64,000 nt of DNA from Diplocloster agilis (GCF_019042275.1 NZ_JAHQCW010000025.1:1-64000); one strand, 5' to 3'. Shown: positions 26,650 to 35,877, numbered from the stretch's first letter. The notes: generated from the sequence alone by a model not told the origin. A program made the numbers and translations.

Positions 26650-26721
26650 GGACATGTCCAAATCGGTTTGGGACATGTCCAAACTGAAATGGACATGTCC
26701 CAAACCGGAATGGACATGTCC
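26650..26721. repeat. Array of four GGACATGTCC palindromes at 20-21 bp spacing
   Basis: The 10-bp palindrome starts at 26650, 26671, 26691 and 26712. Spacers read CAAA(C/T)(C/T)G(A/G)(A/T)-like, so the whole is a 21-bp tandem unit. Flanking bases often extend it to TTTGGGACATGTCC. It occupies the gap between the permease gene and the oxidoreductase gene. A second array of the same word is at 37056-37148. Confidence 0.95.
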
Positions 26722-26747
26722 CAAATTAGAAAATTGAGGTGATTGAT

Positions 26748-27992
26748 ATGAGACAGATGAGATTGGGATTGATCGGCGCAGGGGAGCGGGGAGCGAACTG
26801 CTACGCGCCGTACGCGCTGAAATACCCTGCGGAAGTAAAGTTTGTATGTGTGGCGGAACCGCAGGCCGACCGAAGGGATACCTTCGCGGATGCCCATCAG
26901 ATCCCGCAGCAGATGAGGTTTGCCAACTGGCATGATCTGCTGAGCGCGGACCCGGAGCTGGACGGCGTGATTATCGCCACGCAGGATCAGGAACACTACG
27001 AGCCGGCCATGGCCTGCATCGGGAAGGGGTATCATATCCTGCTGGAGAAACCTATGGCGGAGACGGCACAGAAGACCCAGGCGATTGTGGATGCCGCGAA
27101 AGAGAAAGGTATCCTGCTGATGGTATGCCATGTCCTCCGGCATACACCTTTCTTTAGGGCCATGAAAGACGTGATCGACAAGGGGACAATCGGTGAGGTG
27201 AAGTCGATTCATCACATTGAAAATATTGGCTACTGGCATTTTGCCCACAGCTATGTCAGGGGAAACTGGCATAATACGAAGGAAACAACGCCGATGATCG
27301 TGGCGAAATGCTGCCATGACACGGATATCTTTAATTTCCTGCTGGGCGGGAAAAAATGTAAGAAAATATCTTCCTTCGGTTCCCTGTCCTATTTTACCAG
27401 GGCGAATATGCCGGAAGGAGCGACTGAGAATTGCATGGACGGATGTCCTCACAATAAGGATTGCATGTATTCTGCATACAAGTATCTGGAGGATAGAAAA
27501 TCCCGGCAGAATTTCCGGGATATCGTGATGCGGACCGATGACAAACAGGCATTTCTGGAACACCTGAAGGAGAGCCCTTACAGCCGCTGCGTATATCAGT
27601 GTGATAACGACGCGGTGGAACGCCAGGTGGTGAACATCGAATATGAAGACGGCATTACCGTATCCTTCCAGGCCAGTGCGTTTACCATGGATATCATCCG
27701 CCAGACGAAGATTATGGGAACCAAAGGTGAGATAGAGGGCTGTATCGATGATGATAAATTTGTGGTGAAAGATTTTGCATCCGGCAATGAGACGGAAGTA
27801 AAGGTACATACTCCGAAGACAATGCATTCAGGAGGGGACGAATGCATTATGCAGAATTTTGTACACGCGCTGGCTTATCCTGATCCGGAGAACCAGAAGC
27901 TTTCCGCAGAGCTGTCTCTGCAGGGGCATATCATGGCGTTCGCTGCGGAGTATTCCAGAGTACATGGGGGAGAGATTGTAGAGTTTGAATAA
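26748..27992 (+). CDS. Gfo/Idh/MocA-family oxidoreductase with Cys cluster
   Basis: This 414-residue NAD(P)-dependent oxidoreductase begins with the Rossmann motif 'LGLIGAGERGANC'. 'LLEKPMAETAQKT' near residue 100 contains the catalytic-site EKP. The middle holds 'HIENIGYWHFAHSYVRGNW...MIVAKCCHDTDIFNFLLGG'. An unusual segment follows near residues 225-245, C-x3-C-x5-C ('CMDGCPHNKDC'), with further Cys in 'SRCVYQC', suggesting a bound metal. The start at 26748 follows GAGGTG. It probably acts on the sugar imported by the preceding transporter, though a GGACATGTCC array separates them. The substrate is unknown. Confidence 0.87.
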   Translation: MRQMRLGLIGAGERGANCYAPYALKYPAEVKFVCVAEPQADRRDTFADAHQIPQQMRFANWHDLLSADPELDGVIIATQDQEHYEPAMACIGKGYHILLEKPMAETAQKTQAIVDAAKEKGILLMVCHVLRHTPFFRAMKDVIDKGTIGEVKSIHHIENIGYWHFAHSYVRGNWHNTKETTPMIVAKCCHDTDIFNFLLGGKKCKKISSFGSLSYFTRANMPEGATENCMDGCPHNKDCMYSAYKYLEDRKSRQNFRDIVMRTDDKQAFLEHLKESPYSRCVYQCDNDAVERQVVNIEYEDGITVSFQASAFTMDIIRQTKIMGTKGEIEGCIDDDKFVVKDFASGNETEVKVHTPKTMHSGGDECIMQNFVHALAYPDPENQKLSAELSLQGHIMAFAAEYSRVHGGEIVEFE

Positions 27993-28044
27993 ATAACAAG
28001 TTTGCGTTTATCGTACATAGGTTGTACTTGTATAGAGAAACCTT

Positions 28045-28078
28045 GCTGAGATGAAAATCCGGTGAGGTTTTTCATTTT
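28045..28078 (+). terminator. Probable terminator after the oxidoreductase gene
   Basis: ACCTTGC pairs with GTGAGGT (two G-T pairs) around an A-rich loop, followed by TTTTCATTTTT. Confidence 0.5.
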
Positions 28079-28090
28079 TATGGAATACAG

Positions 28091-28135
28091 CAGGTCCCCA
28101 AAGTGCAAATATGACGAGGGGACCTGTCCTTTTTT
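28091..28135 (+). terminator. Intrinsic terminator CAGGTCCCC/GGGGACCTG
   Basis: A perfect 9-bp stem (28091-28099 with 28118-28126) is followed by TCC and six T. It ends plus-strand transcription just before the stop codon of the convergent GNAT-DUF3298 gene. Confidence 0.88.
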
Positions 28136-28137
28136 GC

Positions 28138-29637
28138 TTATTCCAGTAAATCCCAAAAATCACTATCGTTAGAAAACCCATACATTTCAATATCCCAGCA
28201 CGGCGCGCTCATCCAGCCACGTTGGATGACAGTTTCTCCTTCTTCCCCGCTGTTATAGTGGTAGGTAAATCCAAGCTCAAATCCGTCGGCTGTCAAAAAG
28301 TAGTTCACATAATACCTGCCATCCACAACCTCTCCATCCAGCATCCCGCGGAACTGTTCCTGGGTGAGACCGTTCAGTACCCGTGAACGGGGGACCTCCT
28401 GTAACATCCTGTCATACCAGAAGGACTGGAATGCATCATCCACATTTACAATATCGGAAAAAGTTTCGTACACCGTACCATCGTTCAGGTTCAGATTCAA
28501 GGTGCGGATGTCCAGAAACTCCAGCACTAAGGCGCCGGAAAAGTAGTGATCCTCGAAGACAATACTCAATAATTCCCCGCCCTGGTAAGTGACCCGGTAC
28601 TGAACGTCGCTGGCGAAGTAGTACTGATTCAAACCTTCCAGGGAATCCATAAATTGGTCATCCCGCTCCAGATAAGTCCGGTTTGCGGTGGCCATGGCCA
28701 TCGCTTTAATCTTTTCGTTGAGTTCGTCCGCGTTTTGAAGCCCCTCGATTCTTGGATAGAAGATGCGAAAATCCACAGTTTCTTTATCGGATTCCGAATA
28801 TTCGATATAGGACTCTTCCGTCAGGATATAAGGCAGATCGTCCGACTGATAGACAGGAAAATCAGCCAGAGTATCCAGATCCTCACTCTGGTCGTCCGGC
28901 TGTGGTTCTTCCATGCCGGGCTGCAGCCCCTCACCGTAGAAGCCCCCGCCGGGCGTATCGGAATAAGGAGTTTCCTGATAAGGGAGGATGGTGCCGGATG
29001 AATTTCCGAAGGTTTCCGACAGCCTGCTTTGCAGACGGTCCCATTCATTTTTCAGCCAGGAGCCTGCCGTGAGAACCAGAAATACGGAGAACGCGAGGAT
29101 TAAAAGCGTGCATGTGACGGATATAATGACAGCGAACGCGGTCCTTTTCCGGGTGTTTTGACTTTTCATATTACCAGGTAAGATCATGTAGTCCAAAGAG
29201 AGACAGGGGAAACCCTGCAGCGTTTGTTCCTTGCTGTATACCTGGAAGCCCAGACGGTTAAAGAGGGGCAGCATACTTTCGGTTGTATGGACAGTAACCC
29301 GGGTTACCACCAGATCCCTTTCGCAGATTTTTAAGATTTCCGCGAACAAAAGCTCTTCGATCCCCTGATTCCGGTGTATATCCCGGACGCACAGGCAGAG
29401 GATGTTCCCGGACGTGTCAAGGATCGAGACGCCGCAGAGCTCGCCCTGATCGCGGCATAGGATAAAGCGGTACTTCAAGGACTCTGCCAGACCGGCTAAT
29501 CCGTCCGGTGAAAACATATCCGTGTAACGCTGAATCAGTTGGGATGAATGGTTGAGCTGCGGATCCTTATGTAACGTATCCAGGATAAAAGAGGATATGA
29601 CAGGGAGCTGTTCCTTTCGAAAGCTTATGATTTCCAT
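28138..29637 (-). CDS. GNAT acetyltransferase fused to a membrane-anchored DUF3298 domain
   Basis: This 499-residue protein has three parts. Residues 1-155 form a GNAT-like fold ('FILCRDQGELCGVSILDTSGNILCLCVRDIHRNQGIEELLFAEIL', with R-x2-Q-G at the acetyl-CoA loop, then 'MLPLFNRLGFQVY'). Residues about 165-192 are one membrane helix ('TAFAVIISVTCTLLILAFSVFLVLTAG'). The rest is extracytoplasmic: an acidic Pro/Gly linker and a DUF3298-type domain ('DFRIFYPRIEGLQNADELNEKIKAMA...FFLTADGFELGFTYHY'-like) resembling the lysozyme-binding part of RsiV. The start follows GGAGG. Function unknown; a cytoplasmic acetyltransferase coupled to an outer sensor is the simplest reading. Confidence 0.82.
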   Translation of the reverse strand: MEIISFRKEQLPVISSFILDTLHKDPQLNHSSQLIQRYTDMFSPDGLAGLAESLKYRFILCRDQGELCGVSILDTSGNILCLCVRDIHRNQGIEELLFAEILKICERDLVVTRVTVHTTESMLPLFNRLGFQVYSKEQTLQGFPCLSLDYMILPGNMKSQNTRKRTAFAVIISVTCTLLILAFSVFLVLTAGSWLKNEWDRLQSRLSETFGNSSGTILPYQETPYSDTPGGGFYGEGLQPGMEEPQPDDQSEDLDTLADFPVYQSDDLPYILTEESYIEYSESDKETVDFRIFYPRIEGLQNADELNEKIKAMAMATANRTYLERDDQFMDSLEGLNQYYFASDVQYRVTYQGGELLSIVFEDHYFSGALVLEFLDIRTLNLNLNDGTVYETFSDIVNVDDAFQSFWYDRMLQEVPRSRVLNGLTQEQFRGMLDGEVVDGRYYVNYFLTADGFELGFTYHYNSGEEGETVIQRGWMSAPCWDIEMYGFSNDSDFWDLLE

Positions 29638-29789
29638 ATGAATACCTCCGGGGTTATGATTAGTAGAAATATCTTATCATAAAAGTTGTTAACTAACAGG
29701 CTGAATATTGGATGATCGTTATCCGTACGATAGGATGATAAATAACTAATTTATTTTCAATACTAACACAGTAGTAAACTTCACACAAT

Positions 29790-30299
29790 ACTGCGCATAA
29801 TGCAGAGTGACAAGTGAAATGCGCAAAAAATAAAGAATAAAAACTTCACGGATTTCGAAGTTAAAGTGCGCATAAAAAACAAACAAAACCATCAATACTT
29901 AGAATTAATGACGAAAAAATAAAAACAAATCCAATAAAAATGAGAAAAAATACATAGAAACATGCGCAAAATGCGCAAACCAAAAGGAATATATGCACAA
30001 ATACATATTAAAAAATATAATAAAAAGAGTAATGAATTTCAAACTGTATACGAAAAAAGTTCCTTTCAGAACCTTGAATGAATCAAGATTCTTTTTGTTT
30101 ATCCCCATATTTTGATTTATAAGCACAGCTTAATAGTCGGAATTGCGCATCAATTTTGCGCAAAAAATGTCGTTGACAGATAATTTCAGGTGTAATAAGC
30201 TAGAGTTATCCAGAGGGAAAACTTCATAGGCATCAGATAGTAGCACATATTGTATTTCCGCTACTATTTTTTATTCCTGATTGCGCAATCGATTGCTCA
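29790..30299. promoter_or_regulatory. AT-rich control region with many TGCGCA sites and a LacI-type operator
   Basis: The 759-bp gap 29638-30396 holds no gene. TGCGCA or TGCGCAAA words recur near 29793, 29819, 29866, 29963, 29974, 30143 and 30157. A promoter-like TTGACA (30173-30178) is followed 17 bp later by TAAGCT (30196-30201), a weak -10. Downstream lies TGCGCAATCGATTGCTCA (30282-30299), an 18-bp near-palindrome of LacI-family type with a central CG. Related sites occur at 35357 and 37220. Confidence 0.75.
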
Positions 30300-30396
30300 T
30301 ATCTGAAAAATGAGTCCGAGCGGTCGGATAAACTTATGAAGCATATGAAAAAGGTAACCGGTGGAAGGAACAGCAAGGAGAAAGAGGTGATAGGAA

Positions 30397-31899
30397 ATGG
30401 CTGGAGAACTAATCAAAATGGAGCATATCTGCAAAGAGTTTCCGGGAGTTAAAGCGCTGGATGATGTGACCTTTGAACTCAAAGCAGGGGAAGTACATGC
30501 TCTGGTCGGCGAAAACGGTGCGGGGAAATCCACATTGATGAAGGTGCTGACCGGCGTCTACACGAAGGATTCCGGCAAGATCCTGCTGAACGGGGAGGAA
30601 ATCAGCATTAACAATGTAAGAGATGCACAGCGAAAAGGCATCATCATGATCCATCAGGAGTTAAATCTGATGAACCATCTGACAGCTGCGCAGAACATTT
30701 TCATTGGACGGGAGTACAAGACAAAAGCCAAGGTTTTCCTGGATGCCAAGTCACAGAACCAGGAAGCCAAAAAGTTATTCGAGAGACTGAATCAGGATAT
30801 TGATCCCACAGTAAAGGTTGGGGATTTAACCGTAGCCAAACAGCAGATGGTAGAGATAGCCAAAGCGCTTTCATATGATTCCAAGATTCTGATTATGGAT
30901 GAGCCCACCGCGGCGTTAACGGACAACGAGATCGAAGACCTGTTCCGGGTCATTCGGATGCTGCGTGAAGAGGGGCGGGCGATTATACATATTTCCCACA
31001 GGCTGGAAGAGCTGAAACAGATCTCGGACCGGATCACAGTAATGCGGGACGGCGGCTATGTGGATACCGTGAATACGAAGGATACCTCCATCGACCAGAT
31101 TATCAAGATGATGGTCGGCCGGGAAATATTTGTTACAAAACAGGATGCATTTACGCAGAAAGACAATAAAGTTACCCTGGAGGTCCGGAATCTGAATGCC
31201 GGCCGTATGGTCCGGAATGTGACGTTCCAGGCCAGAGAGGGAGAGATCCTGGGGCTGGCCGGCCTGGTGGGAGCGGGAAGGACAGAGACGGCCCGTGCCA
31301 TATTCGGCGCCGATCCCCACGAGAGCGGAGAGATCCTGGTACACGGCAAGCCTGTGAAGATCAGCTCTCCCAGCGACGCAGTAAACGCAGGGATCGCTTA
31401 TTTGTCCGAGGACCGGAAGCGGTACGGACTGGCGCTGGGGCTTTCGGTAGATGAAAATGTCTGTATGGCGGATATGACAGACTTCCTGAAAGCGCTGGTA
31501 TTTATCAACTTTAAAAAGTCTCGTGACAATACGACAAAGCAAAAAGAATCGCTGAGCATCAAAACTCCTTCAATTAAACAGAAGGTAAAACTTCTATCAG
31601 GTGGAAATCAGCAAAAGGTCGTACTTGCCAAATGGCTGACCCGGAATTCCGATATTCTGATCTTTGATGAACCGACCAGAGGTATCGATATCGGAGCAAA
31701 GAATGAAATCTACAAGCTGATGAATCAGCTGGCGGCTGAGGGCAAAACGATCATCGTGATCTCATCGGAATTGCCGGAGATTATAAGAACCTGCCACAGA
31801 GTTCTGGTTATGTGCGAGGGCAGAATCACCGGAGAGGTGACGGGAGACGAAATTGATCAAAATGTCATCATGGGATATGCCACCAAACGAGAGGCATAA
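30397..31899 (+). CDS. Sugar ABC transporter ATP-binding protein (RbsA/XylG type)
   Basis: This 500-residue protein has two fused ATPase domains. The first has Walker A 'GENGAGKSTLMK' near residue 38 and Walker B 'ILIMDEPTAALT' near 165. The second has a degenerate P-loop 'GLVGAGRTETARAIFG' and signature 'LSGGNQQKVVLAKWL' near 405, then 'LIFDEPTRGIDIGAKNEIYKLM'. This is the normal RbsA arrangement. An RBS (AAAGAGGTGATAGGAA) precedes the ATG. It opens the operon ATPase-permease-binding protein at 30397-33996. Confidence 0.94.
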   Translation: MAGELIKMEHICKEFPGVKALDDVTFELKAGEVHALVGENGAGKSTLMKVLTGVYTKDSGKILLNGEEISINNVRDAQRKGIIMIHQELNLMNHLTAAQNIFIGREYKTKAKVFLDAKSQNQEAKKLFERLNQDIDPTVKVGDLTVAKQQMVEIAKALSYDSKILIMDEPTAALTDNEIEDLFRVIRMLREEGRAIIHISHRLEELKQISDRITVMRDGGYVDTVNTKDTSIDQIIKMMVGREIFVTKQDAFTQKDNKVTLEVRNLNAGRMVRNVTFQAREGEILGLAGLVGAGRTETARAIFGADPHESGEILVHGKPVKISSPSDAVNAGIAYLSEDRKRYGLALGLSVDENVCMADMTDFLKALVFINFKKSRDNTTKQKESLSIKTPSIKQKVKLLSGGNQQKVVLAKWLTRNSDILIFDEPTRGIDIGAKNEIYKLMNQLAAEGKTIIVISSELPEIIRTCHRVLVMCEGRITGEVTGDEIDQNVIMGYATKREA

Positions 31900-31919
31900 G
31901 GGAGAAGGAGGAAAGAACA

Positions 31920-32885
31920 ATGAAAGTAAAAAGTTTATTGAAAAATAAAGATGTTTCCCACAAACTTATTATACTGGCTACCTTTTTTCTGCTGGTTATC
32001 TTTTTCAGCATTATGAAGCCCAGCTACGCCAGTTATGACAACATCATGACGATCCTGCTGGCCACCTGTGTAAACGGGCTGCTGGCTCTGGGATGTTCCT
32101 TCGTTATTATCACAGGAGGAATCGATATATCCGTTGGTACGGTTATGACATTTTCCTGCGTTATGAGCGGTACGGCGTTTACTGTCTGGCATTTTCCGAT
32201 CTGGCTTGCGATCCTGTTCGGATTCCTGGTAGGAACCCTGTGTGGCGCTATTAACGGATTCGCCGTAGCTAAGATGATGCTTCCGCCGTTTATTGCCACC
32301 ATGGCCATGCAGATGATTACAAAAGGCCTTTCCCTGGTAGTCTCCGGCATCAAACCCGTCTATTTTACAGGAGCGGACGGATACCAGAACATCGCGATCG
32401 GCGAATTTTTAGGGATACCCGGTTTCTACAATGCGATTATTATTCTGGTGATTGCGGCGATAGTCGCACACATATTGTTCTCCAGAATCCTGATCGGACG
32501 GTATGATCTGGCGATCGGCTCCAATGAGGAGGCGGCCAGGCTCTCCGGTATCAAGGTAAATCAGTGGAAAATCGGCATCTATGCTCTCTGCGGCCTGTTC
32601 TGCGGCGTAGCGGGACTGGTTATGTCCTCCCGTTTGAATTCGGCACAGCCTCAGCTGGGCCCCGGATATGAACTGGAAGCCATCGCGGCGGCCGTAATCG
32701 GAGGCAACTCCCTGACCGGCGGCGAGGGAAGTATCGTGGGAACCCTGATCGGTGCATTGATCATCAGCTCTTTGACCAATGGACTTCGGATCATGGCCGT
32801 ATCCACCGAGATACAGTCGGCCATCGTCGGCCTGGTATTGGCTCTGGCCGTATTCTTTGACCAGATGAGAAGAAAAAAAGGCTGA
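31920..32885 (+). CDS. Sugar ABC transporter permease (RbsC type)
   Basis: This 321-residue protein has eight to ten helices and motifs 'ITGGIDISVGTVMTFSCVMSG' and 'GSNEEAARLSGIKVNQWKIGIYALCGLFCGVAGLV' typical of RbsC-like permeases. It lies 20 bp after the ATPase gene with its own GGAGG. It forms the membrane channel of the pentose/hexose-type importer. Confidence 0.94.
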   Translation: MKVKSLLKNKDVSHKLIILATFFLLVIFFSIMKPSYASYDNIMTILLATCVNGLLALGCSFVIITGGIDISVGTVMTFSCVMSGTAFTVWHFPIWLAILFGFLVGTLCGAINGFAVAKMMLPPFIATMAMQMITKGLSLVVSGIKPVYFTGADGYQNIAIGEFLGIPGFYNAIIILVIAAIVAHILFSRILIGRYDLAIGSNEEAARLSGIKVNQWKIGIYALCGLFCGVAGLVMSSRLNSAQPQLGPGYELEAIAAAVIGGNSLTGGEGSIVGTLIGALIISSLTNGLRIMAVSTEIQSAIVGLVLALAVFFDQMRRKKG

Positions 32886-32955
32886 TCTAACGGCTATCAG
32901 CCCATAAGGGCTTAGCATATACCATTACTTATCAAAATAAAAGGAGGTAAAAGTA

Positions 32956-33996
32956 ATGAAAAAGTTATTAGCAGTTCTCTTAACCTTAACGATGGTGGCA
33001 GGCGCTGCCGTAGGATGCGGTTCCAAAAGTGAGGAACCGGCAAAAAGTGAACCCGCGCAGAACGAAGATGCATCGGCCCAGGCTCCCGCAGATGCAGACA
33101 CTTCCGCTCCCGCAGCCGATGGTGAAGAACCCTATATAGCTATGATCGCGCTGGGATTCTCACATCAGTTCTGGCAGGCGGTAAAATCCGGCGCTGATCA
33201 GGCTGCTGCTGATTTGGGCGTGAAAATTACTTTTGAAGGGCCGGAACAGGAGACTATGGTAGACAAACAGGTCGACATGCTGAAAACCGCGCTGGGGAAC
33301 AATCCGTCAGCAGTGTGTATGGCAGCAATTGACAATGAAGCCGTAGCCGGTATTCTTCAGGAAGCAAAAGGAAAAGGAATCAAAGTGGTAGGTTTTGACG
33401 CTGGTGTCGGAGAAGCGGAATCTGAGGCGAAATGTTCCACCGACAGTTTGGCAGCCGGCGCGCTGGCAGCAGAACATGCGGCTGAGCTTCTGGGAGGAAA
33501 AGGAAAAATTGGTATTGTCGGACATTCCCAGACAGTTGTTGACGCAGTGGAAAGAGTTGTTGGGTTCAAAGATAAAATAGCGGCGGACTATCCGGATATC
33601 GAGATCGTCGATGAGCAGTATGGAGAAGGCGACCACTTAAAATCCGCAGAAGTTGCTAAAAGTATGATGCAGGCGAATCCGGATATCCAGTTGATTTATA
33701 CATCCAACGAAGGAGCTTGCGTGGGCGCTTATAATGGCCTGAAAGAAGCAAATAAGTTAAAAGATGTTAAACTGGTAGGTTTTGACTCTTCCGCAGCTAT
33801 GAAAGAAGCGATCAAAAGCGGAGAAATCGCAGGAGCTATTACCCAGGATCCGGTTGGGATGGGTTACAAGACAATTGAAACCGCAGTGAAGCTGATGAAT
33901 GGAGAGAGTGTTGAATCCTTTATCGATACCGGATGTTACTGGTATGACGCCAGCAATATGGACGATCCGAAAATAGCGCCGTTACTGTACGATTAA
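32956..33996 (+). CDS. Sugar ABC transporter substrate-binding lipoprotein (RbsB type)
   Basis: This 346-residue protein has a signal peptide with lipidated Cys in 'AGAAVGCGSK' (near residue 21), an acidic/Ala linker, and a periplasmic-binding fold of the ribose class ('PYIAMIALGFSHQFWQAVKSGADQAAADLGVKITFEGPEQETMVDKQVDML'). A short hairpin (AGCCC-ataa-GGGCT) lies in the 70-bp gap before it. Ligand unknown; the neighbouring M24 and ASRT genes offer a hint to a shared substrate. Confidence 0.93.
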   Translation: MKKLLAVLLTLTMVAGAAVGCGSKSEEPAKSEPAQNEDASAQAPADADTSAPAADGEEPYIAMIALGFSHQFWQAVKSGADQAAADLGVKITFEGPEQETMVDKQVDMLKTALGNNPSAVCMAAIDNEAVAGILQEAKGKGIKVVGFDAGVGEAESEAKCSTDSLAAGALAAEHAAELLGGKGKIGIVGHSQTVVDAVERVVGFKDKIAADYPDIEIVDEQYGEGDHLKSAEVAKSMMQANPDIQLIYTSNEGACVGAYNGLKEANKLKDVKLVGFDSSAAMKEAIKSGEIAGAITQDPVGMGYKTIETAVKLMNGESVESFIDTGCYWYDASNMDDPKIAPLLYD

Positions 33997-34061
33997 GCAG
34001 CAAGAACCTGTAAAGACTGTCATAGGAAGAAAAACGATCCGGAGAAAGGGTCCGTACCGCT

Positions 34062-34214
34062 AAACTGCGCAAAGAAGCTGGTAAAATCAGCGCAAAAAGC
34101 TGGTTGCAGCACTGGTTGCAGCGCAAACGGATTAGGATTGCGCATAAAATGGAATAATGTTACAATTTAAGCAACCATATCCATAACATACCGGAATAAA
34201 AGCATCTCGCGCAA
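34062..34214. promoter_or_regulatory. GCGCAAA-rich leader upstream of the first LacI gene
   Basis: The 293-bp gap 33997-34289 holds no gene but repeats GCGCAAA four times (near 34065, 34089, 34122, 34210), has a TTGCGCAT at about 34138, and has a direct repeat CTGGTTGCAGC (near 34100 and 34113). These resemble half-sites of the LacI-type operators in this region and may be autoregulatory. Confidence 0.5.
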
Positions 34215-34289
34215 AGGATCCTTTATACCCCTCTTCTTTACGAAAGCGGCAGAGGATCGATATGGAAATTCTAAAATACAGGAGAAACT

Positions 34290-35300
34290 ATGAGCGCAAC
34301 ACTAAAAGATATCGCCGAATATCTGGGATTATCTACCTCAAGCGTATCCAGAGTATTGAATAACAAAGGGCGGATCAGTGAGGAGACCCGGAAAAAAGTT
34401 TTGGAAGCTGCAGAGAAATTTCATTATCGTCCGAATGAGACAGCCCGGGAATTAAAGATGCAGAGGAGCTCCACCGTTGGAGTGATCATCCCGGATGTGG
34501 CCAATACTTTTTATGTGAAAATGCTGAAAAGTATGGATCAGATGTTGTGGGACGCCGGCTACAGTATTATATTCTGTGACACGAATGAGAATATTGAACG
34601 GGAAAAGGCTTATTTTGAACTGCTGAAGTCCAAGAAAGTAAGCGGAATGATCATCGCGACAACGTGTAAGAGCGATATCTATGAAAAAGAAAGCAAGCTT
34701 GGAAACTATGTATTTGTGGATAATGCGCCGTATATTACGAATAAACCATATTCCTTTGTAAGCGTGGACAATGAGCGGGCATCCTATGAATTGACACAGA
34801 AAATCATCGAACACGGCCACCGTGACATCGCTATGATCAGCGGAAACCTGGATGAATCTTCCAGCAACGACCGTGTGGCGGGATTCAAAAACTGCCTGTC
34901 GGATTACGGAATACCCTTCAATCCAAAACGGCATTACATAGGCGACTGCCATTATGACAGCGGGTATGAAATTACAAAAAAACTAATCGAGCACGACAAT
35001 CTTCCTTCTATAATATATGCCCATAATAACGTAGAGGGCTTCGGTGCAATGTATGCGCTGAAAGAGGCGGGCATCCGGATACCGGAAGATGTTTCCCTTG
35101 TCTGCTTTGACGGACAGGACGACGCAAGGCTGATTGAACCGGTATTCACAGGAGTAAGCCAGCCGATAGAGCGGATTGGCGAGACCGCTGTACAGATGAT
35201 CATTGACAATCTGAAAAACGATGGAAATCATTTTAAAACCGTTACAAATTTTCTGGATTATACATTTATTGAGGGAAGATCACTGAAAAAAATCAATTAA
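34290..35300 (+). CDS. LacI-family transcriptional regulator
   Basis: This 336-residue protein has an N-terminal LacI helix-turn-helix and hinge ('ATLKDIAEYLGLSTSSVSRVLNNKGRISEETRKKVLEAAEKFHYRPNETARELK') and a periplasmic-binding-like ligand domain ('VGVIIPDVANTFYVKMLKSMDQML...GHRDIAMISGNLDESSSNDRVAGFK'). AGGAGA precedes the ATG. It follows the RbsACB-type operon and is paralogous to the LacI protein at 37371 (similar length, motifs and C-terminal 'EG(R/G)SLKK'). Confidence 0.94.
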   Translation: MSATLKDIAEYLGLSTSSVSRVLNNKGRISEETRKKVLEAAEKFHYRPNETARELKMQRSSTVGVIIPDVANTFYVKMLKSMDQMLWDAGYSIIFCDTNENIEREKAYFELLKSKKVSGMIIATTCKSDIYEKESKLGNYVFVDNAPYITNKPYSFVSVDNERASYELTQKIIEHGHRDIAMISGNLDESSSNDRVAGFKNCLSDYGIPFNPKRHYIGDCHYDSGYEITKKLIEHDNLPSIIYAHNNVEGFGAMYALKEAGIRIPEDVSLVCFDGQDDARLIEPVFTGVSQPIERIGETAVQMIIDNLKNDGNHFKTVTNFLDYTFIEGRSLKKIN

Positions 35301-35350
35301 TCAGCCGCTTCGGCAGAGGCGAATAGCAAAAAAGATTACAGTGGTGGTTT

Positions 35351-35380
35351 AACGGGTGAGCAAACGATTGCTCACCCGTT
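35351..35380. promoter_or_regulatory. LacI-type operator within a 30-bp palindrome
   Basis: TGAGCAAACGATTGCTCA (35357-35374) is a near-perfect LacI operator with central CG. The symmetry extends outward by AACGGG/CCCGTT to 35351-35380. It lies between the first LacI gene and the ASRT-domain gene, so it may control the ASRT-M24 pair. Confidence 0.8.
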
Positions 35381-35471
35381 GTGCAAAAAAGAGAACTGTA
35401 TAAAACAGTACGTGCATTCTGGAATTTCCATAATTTCAGGGAACATGCATGTTGAAGACAGGAGACGAAAC

Positions 35472-35846
35472 GTGAAAGATTATGGAAAAAAAGTCTGGTT
35501 CTTTCCGGACGGAGACAGACCGCCGTTTGGCGACAGTGAATTAAAGGGACATGAGTCCGTGGTTGTTTTAAACCCCAATGACCGGGATGCGCATATCCGA
35601 GTTGTATTTTACTACGAGGATGCGGATCCGGATACCGCAGAAGGAATTACGATAGGGGCGAACAGAGTGCGGTGTATGAAAACCCATGAAGAGCAATATT
35701 TCGGAGCTCACACCCAATCACTTGGCAGGCAGTATGCGATGAAAGTGGAAAGTGACGTACCGGTAATCGTACAGTACGGCAGACTGGACGCGAGGCAGAC
35801 GAACCTGGCTTATTATACGGTGATGGGTTACGGCTTTGAAGATTAA
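35472..35846 (+). CDS. ASRT-domain protein (sensory rhodopsin transducer family)
   Basis: This small soluble protein of 124 residues covers the whole ASRT fold: 'GKKVWFFPDGDRPPFGDSELKGHESVVVLNPNDRDAHIRVVFYYED' at the N-terminus, 'GITIGANRVRCMKTHE' in the middle and 'YAMKVESDVPVIVQYGRLDARQTNLAYYTVMGYG' at the end. The GTG start at 35472 after AGGAGA gives the usual family length; the longer frame from 35379 lies over a hairpin and operator region. There is no rhodopsin gene here. ASRT-superfamily members outside Anabaena have been proposed to bind small molecules such as carbohydrates. It lies 31 bp before the M24 gene. Confidence 0.85.
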   Translation: MKDYGKKVWFFPDGDRPPFGDSELKGHESVVVLNPNDRDAHIRVVFYYEDADPDTAEGITIGANRVRCMKTHEEQYFGAHTQSLGRQYAMKVESDVPVIVQYGRLDARQTNLAYYTVMGYGFED

Positions 35847-35877
35847 TAAAATAAAAAAGATGATGGAGGAACAGTAA

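Noticed and set aside
35472-35846. ASRT protein as part of a light-sensing pathway
   Set aside because: No rhodopsin, retinal or transducer gene nearby; the setting is sugar uptake in a presumed gut anaerobe.
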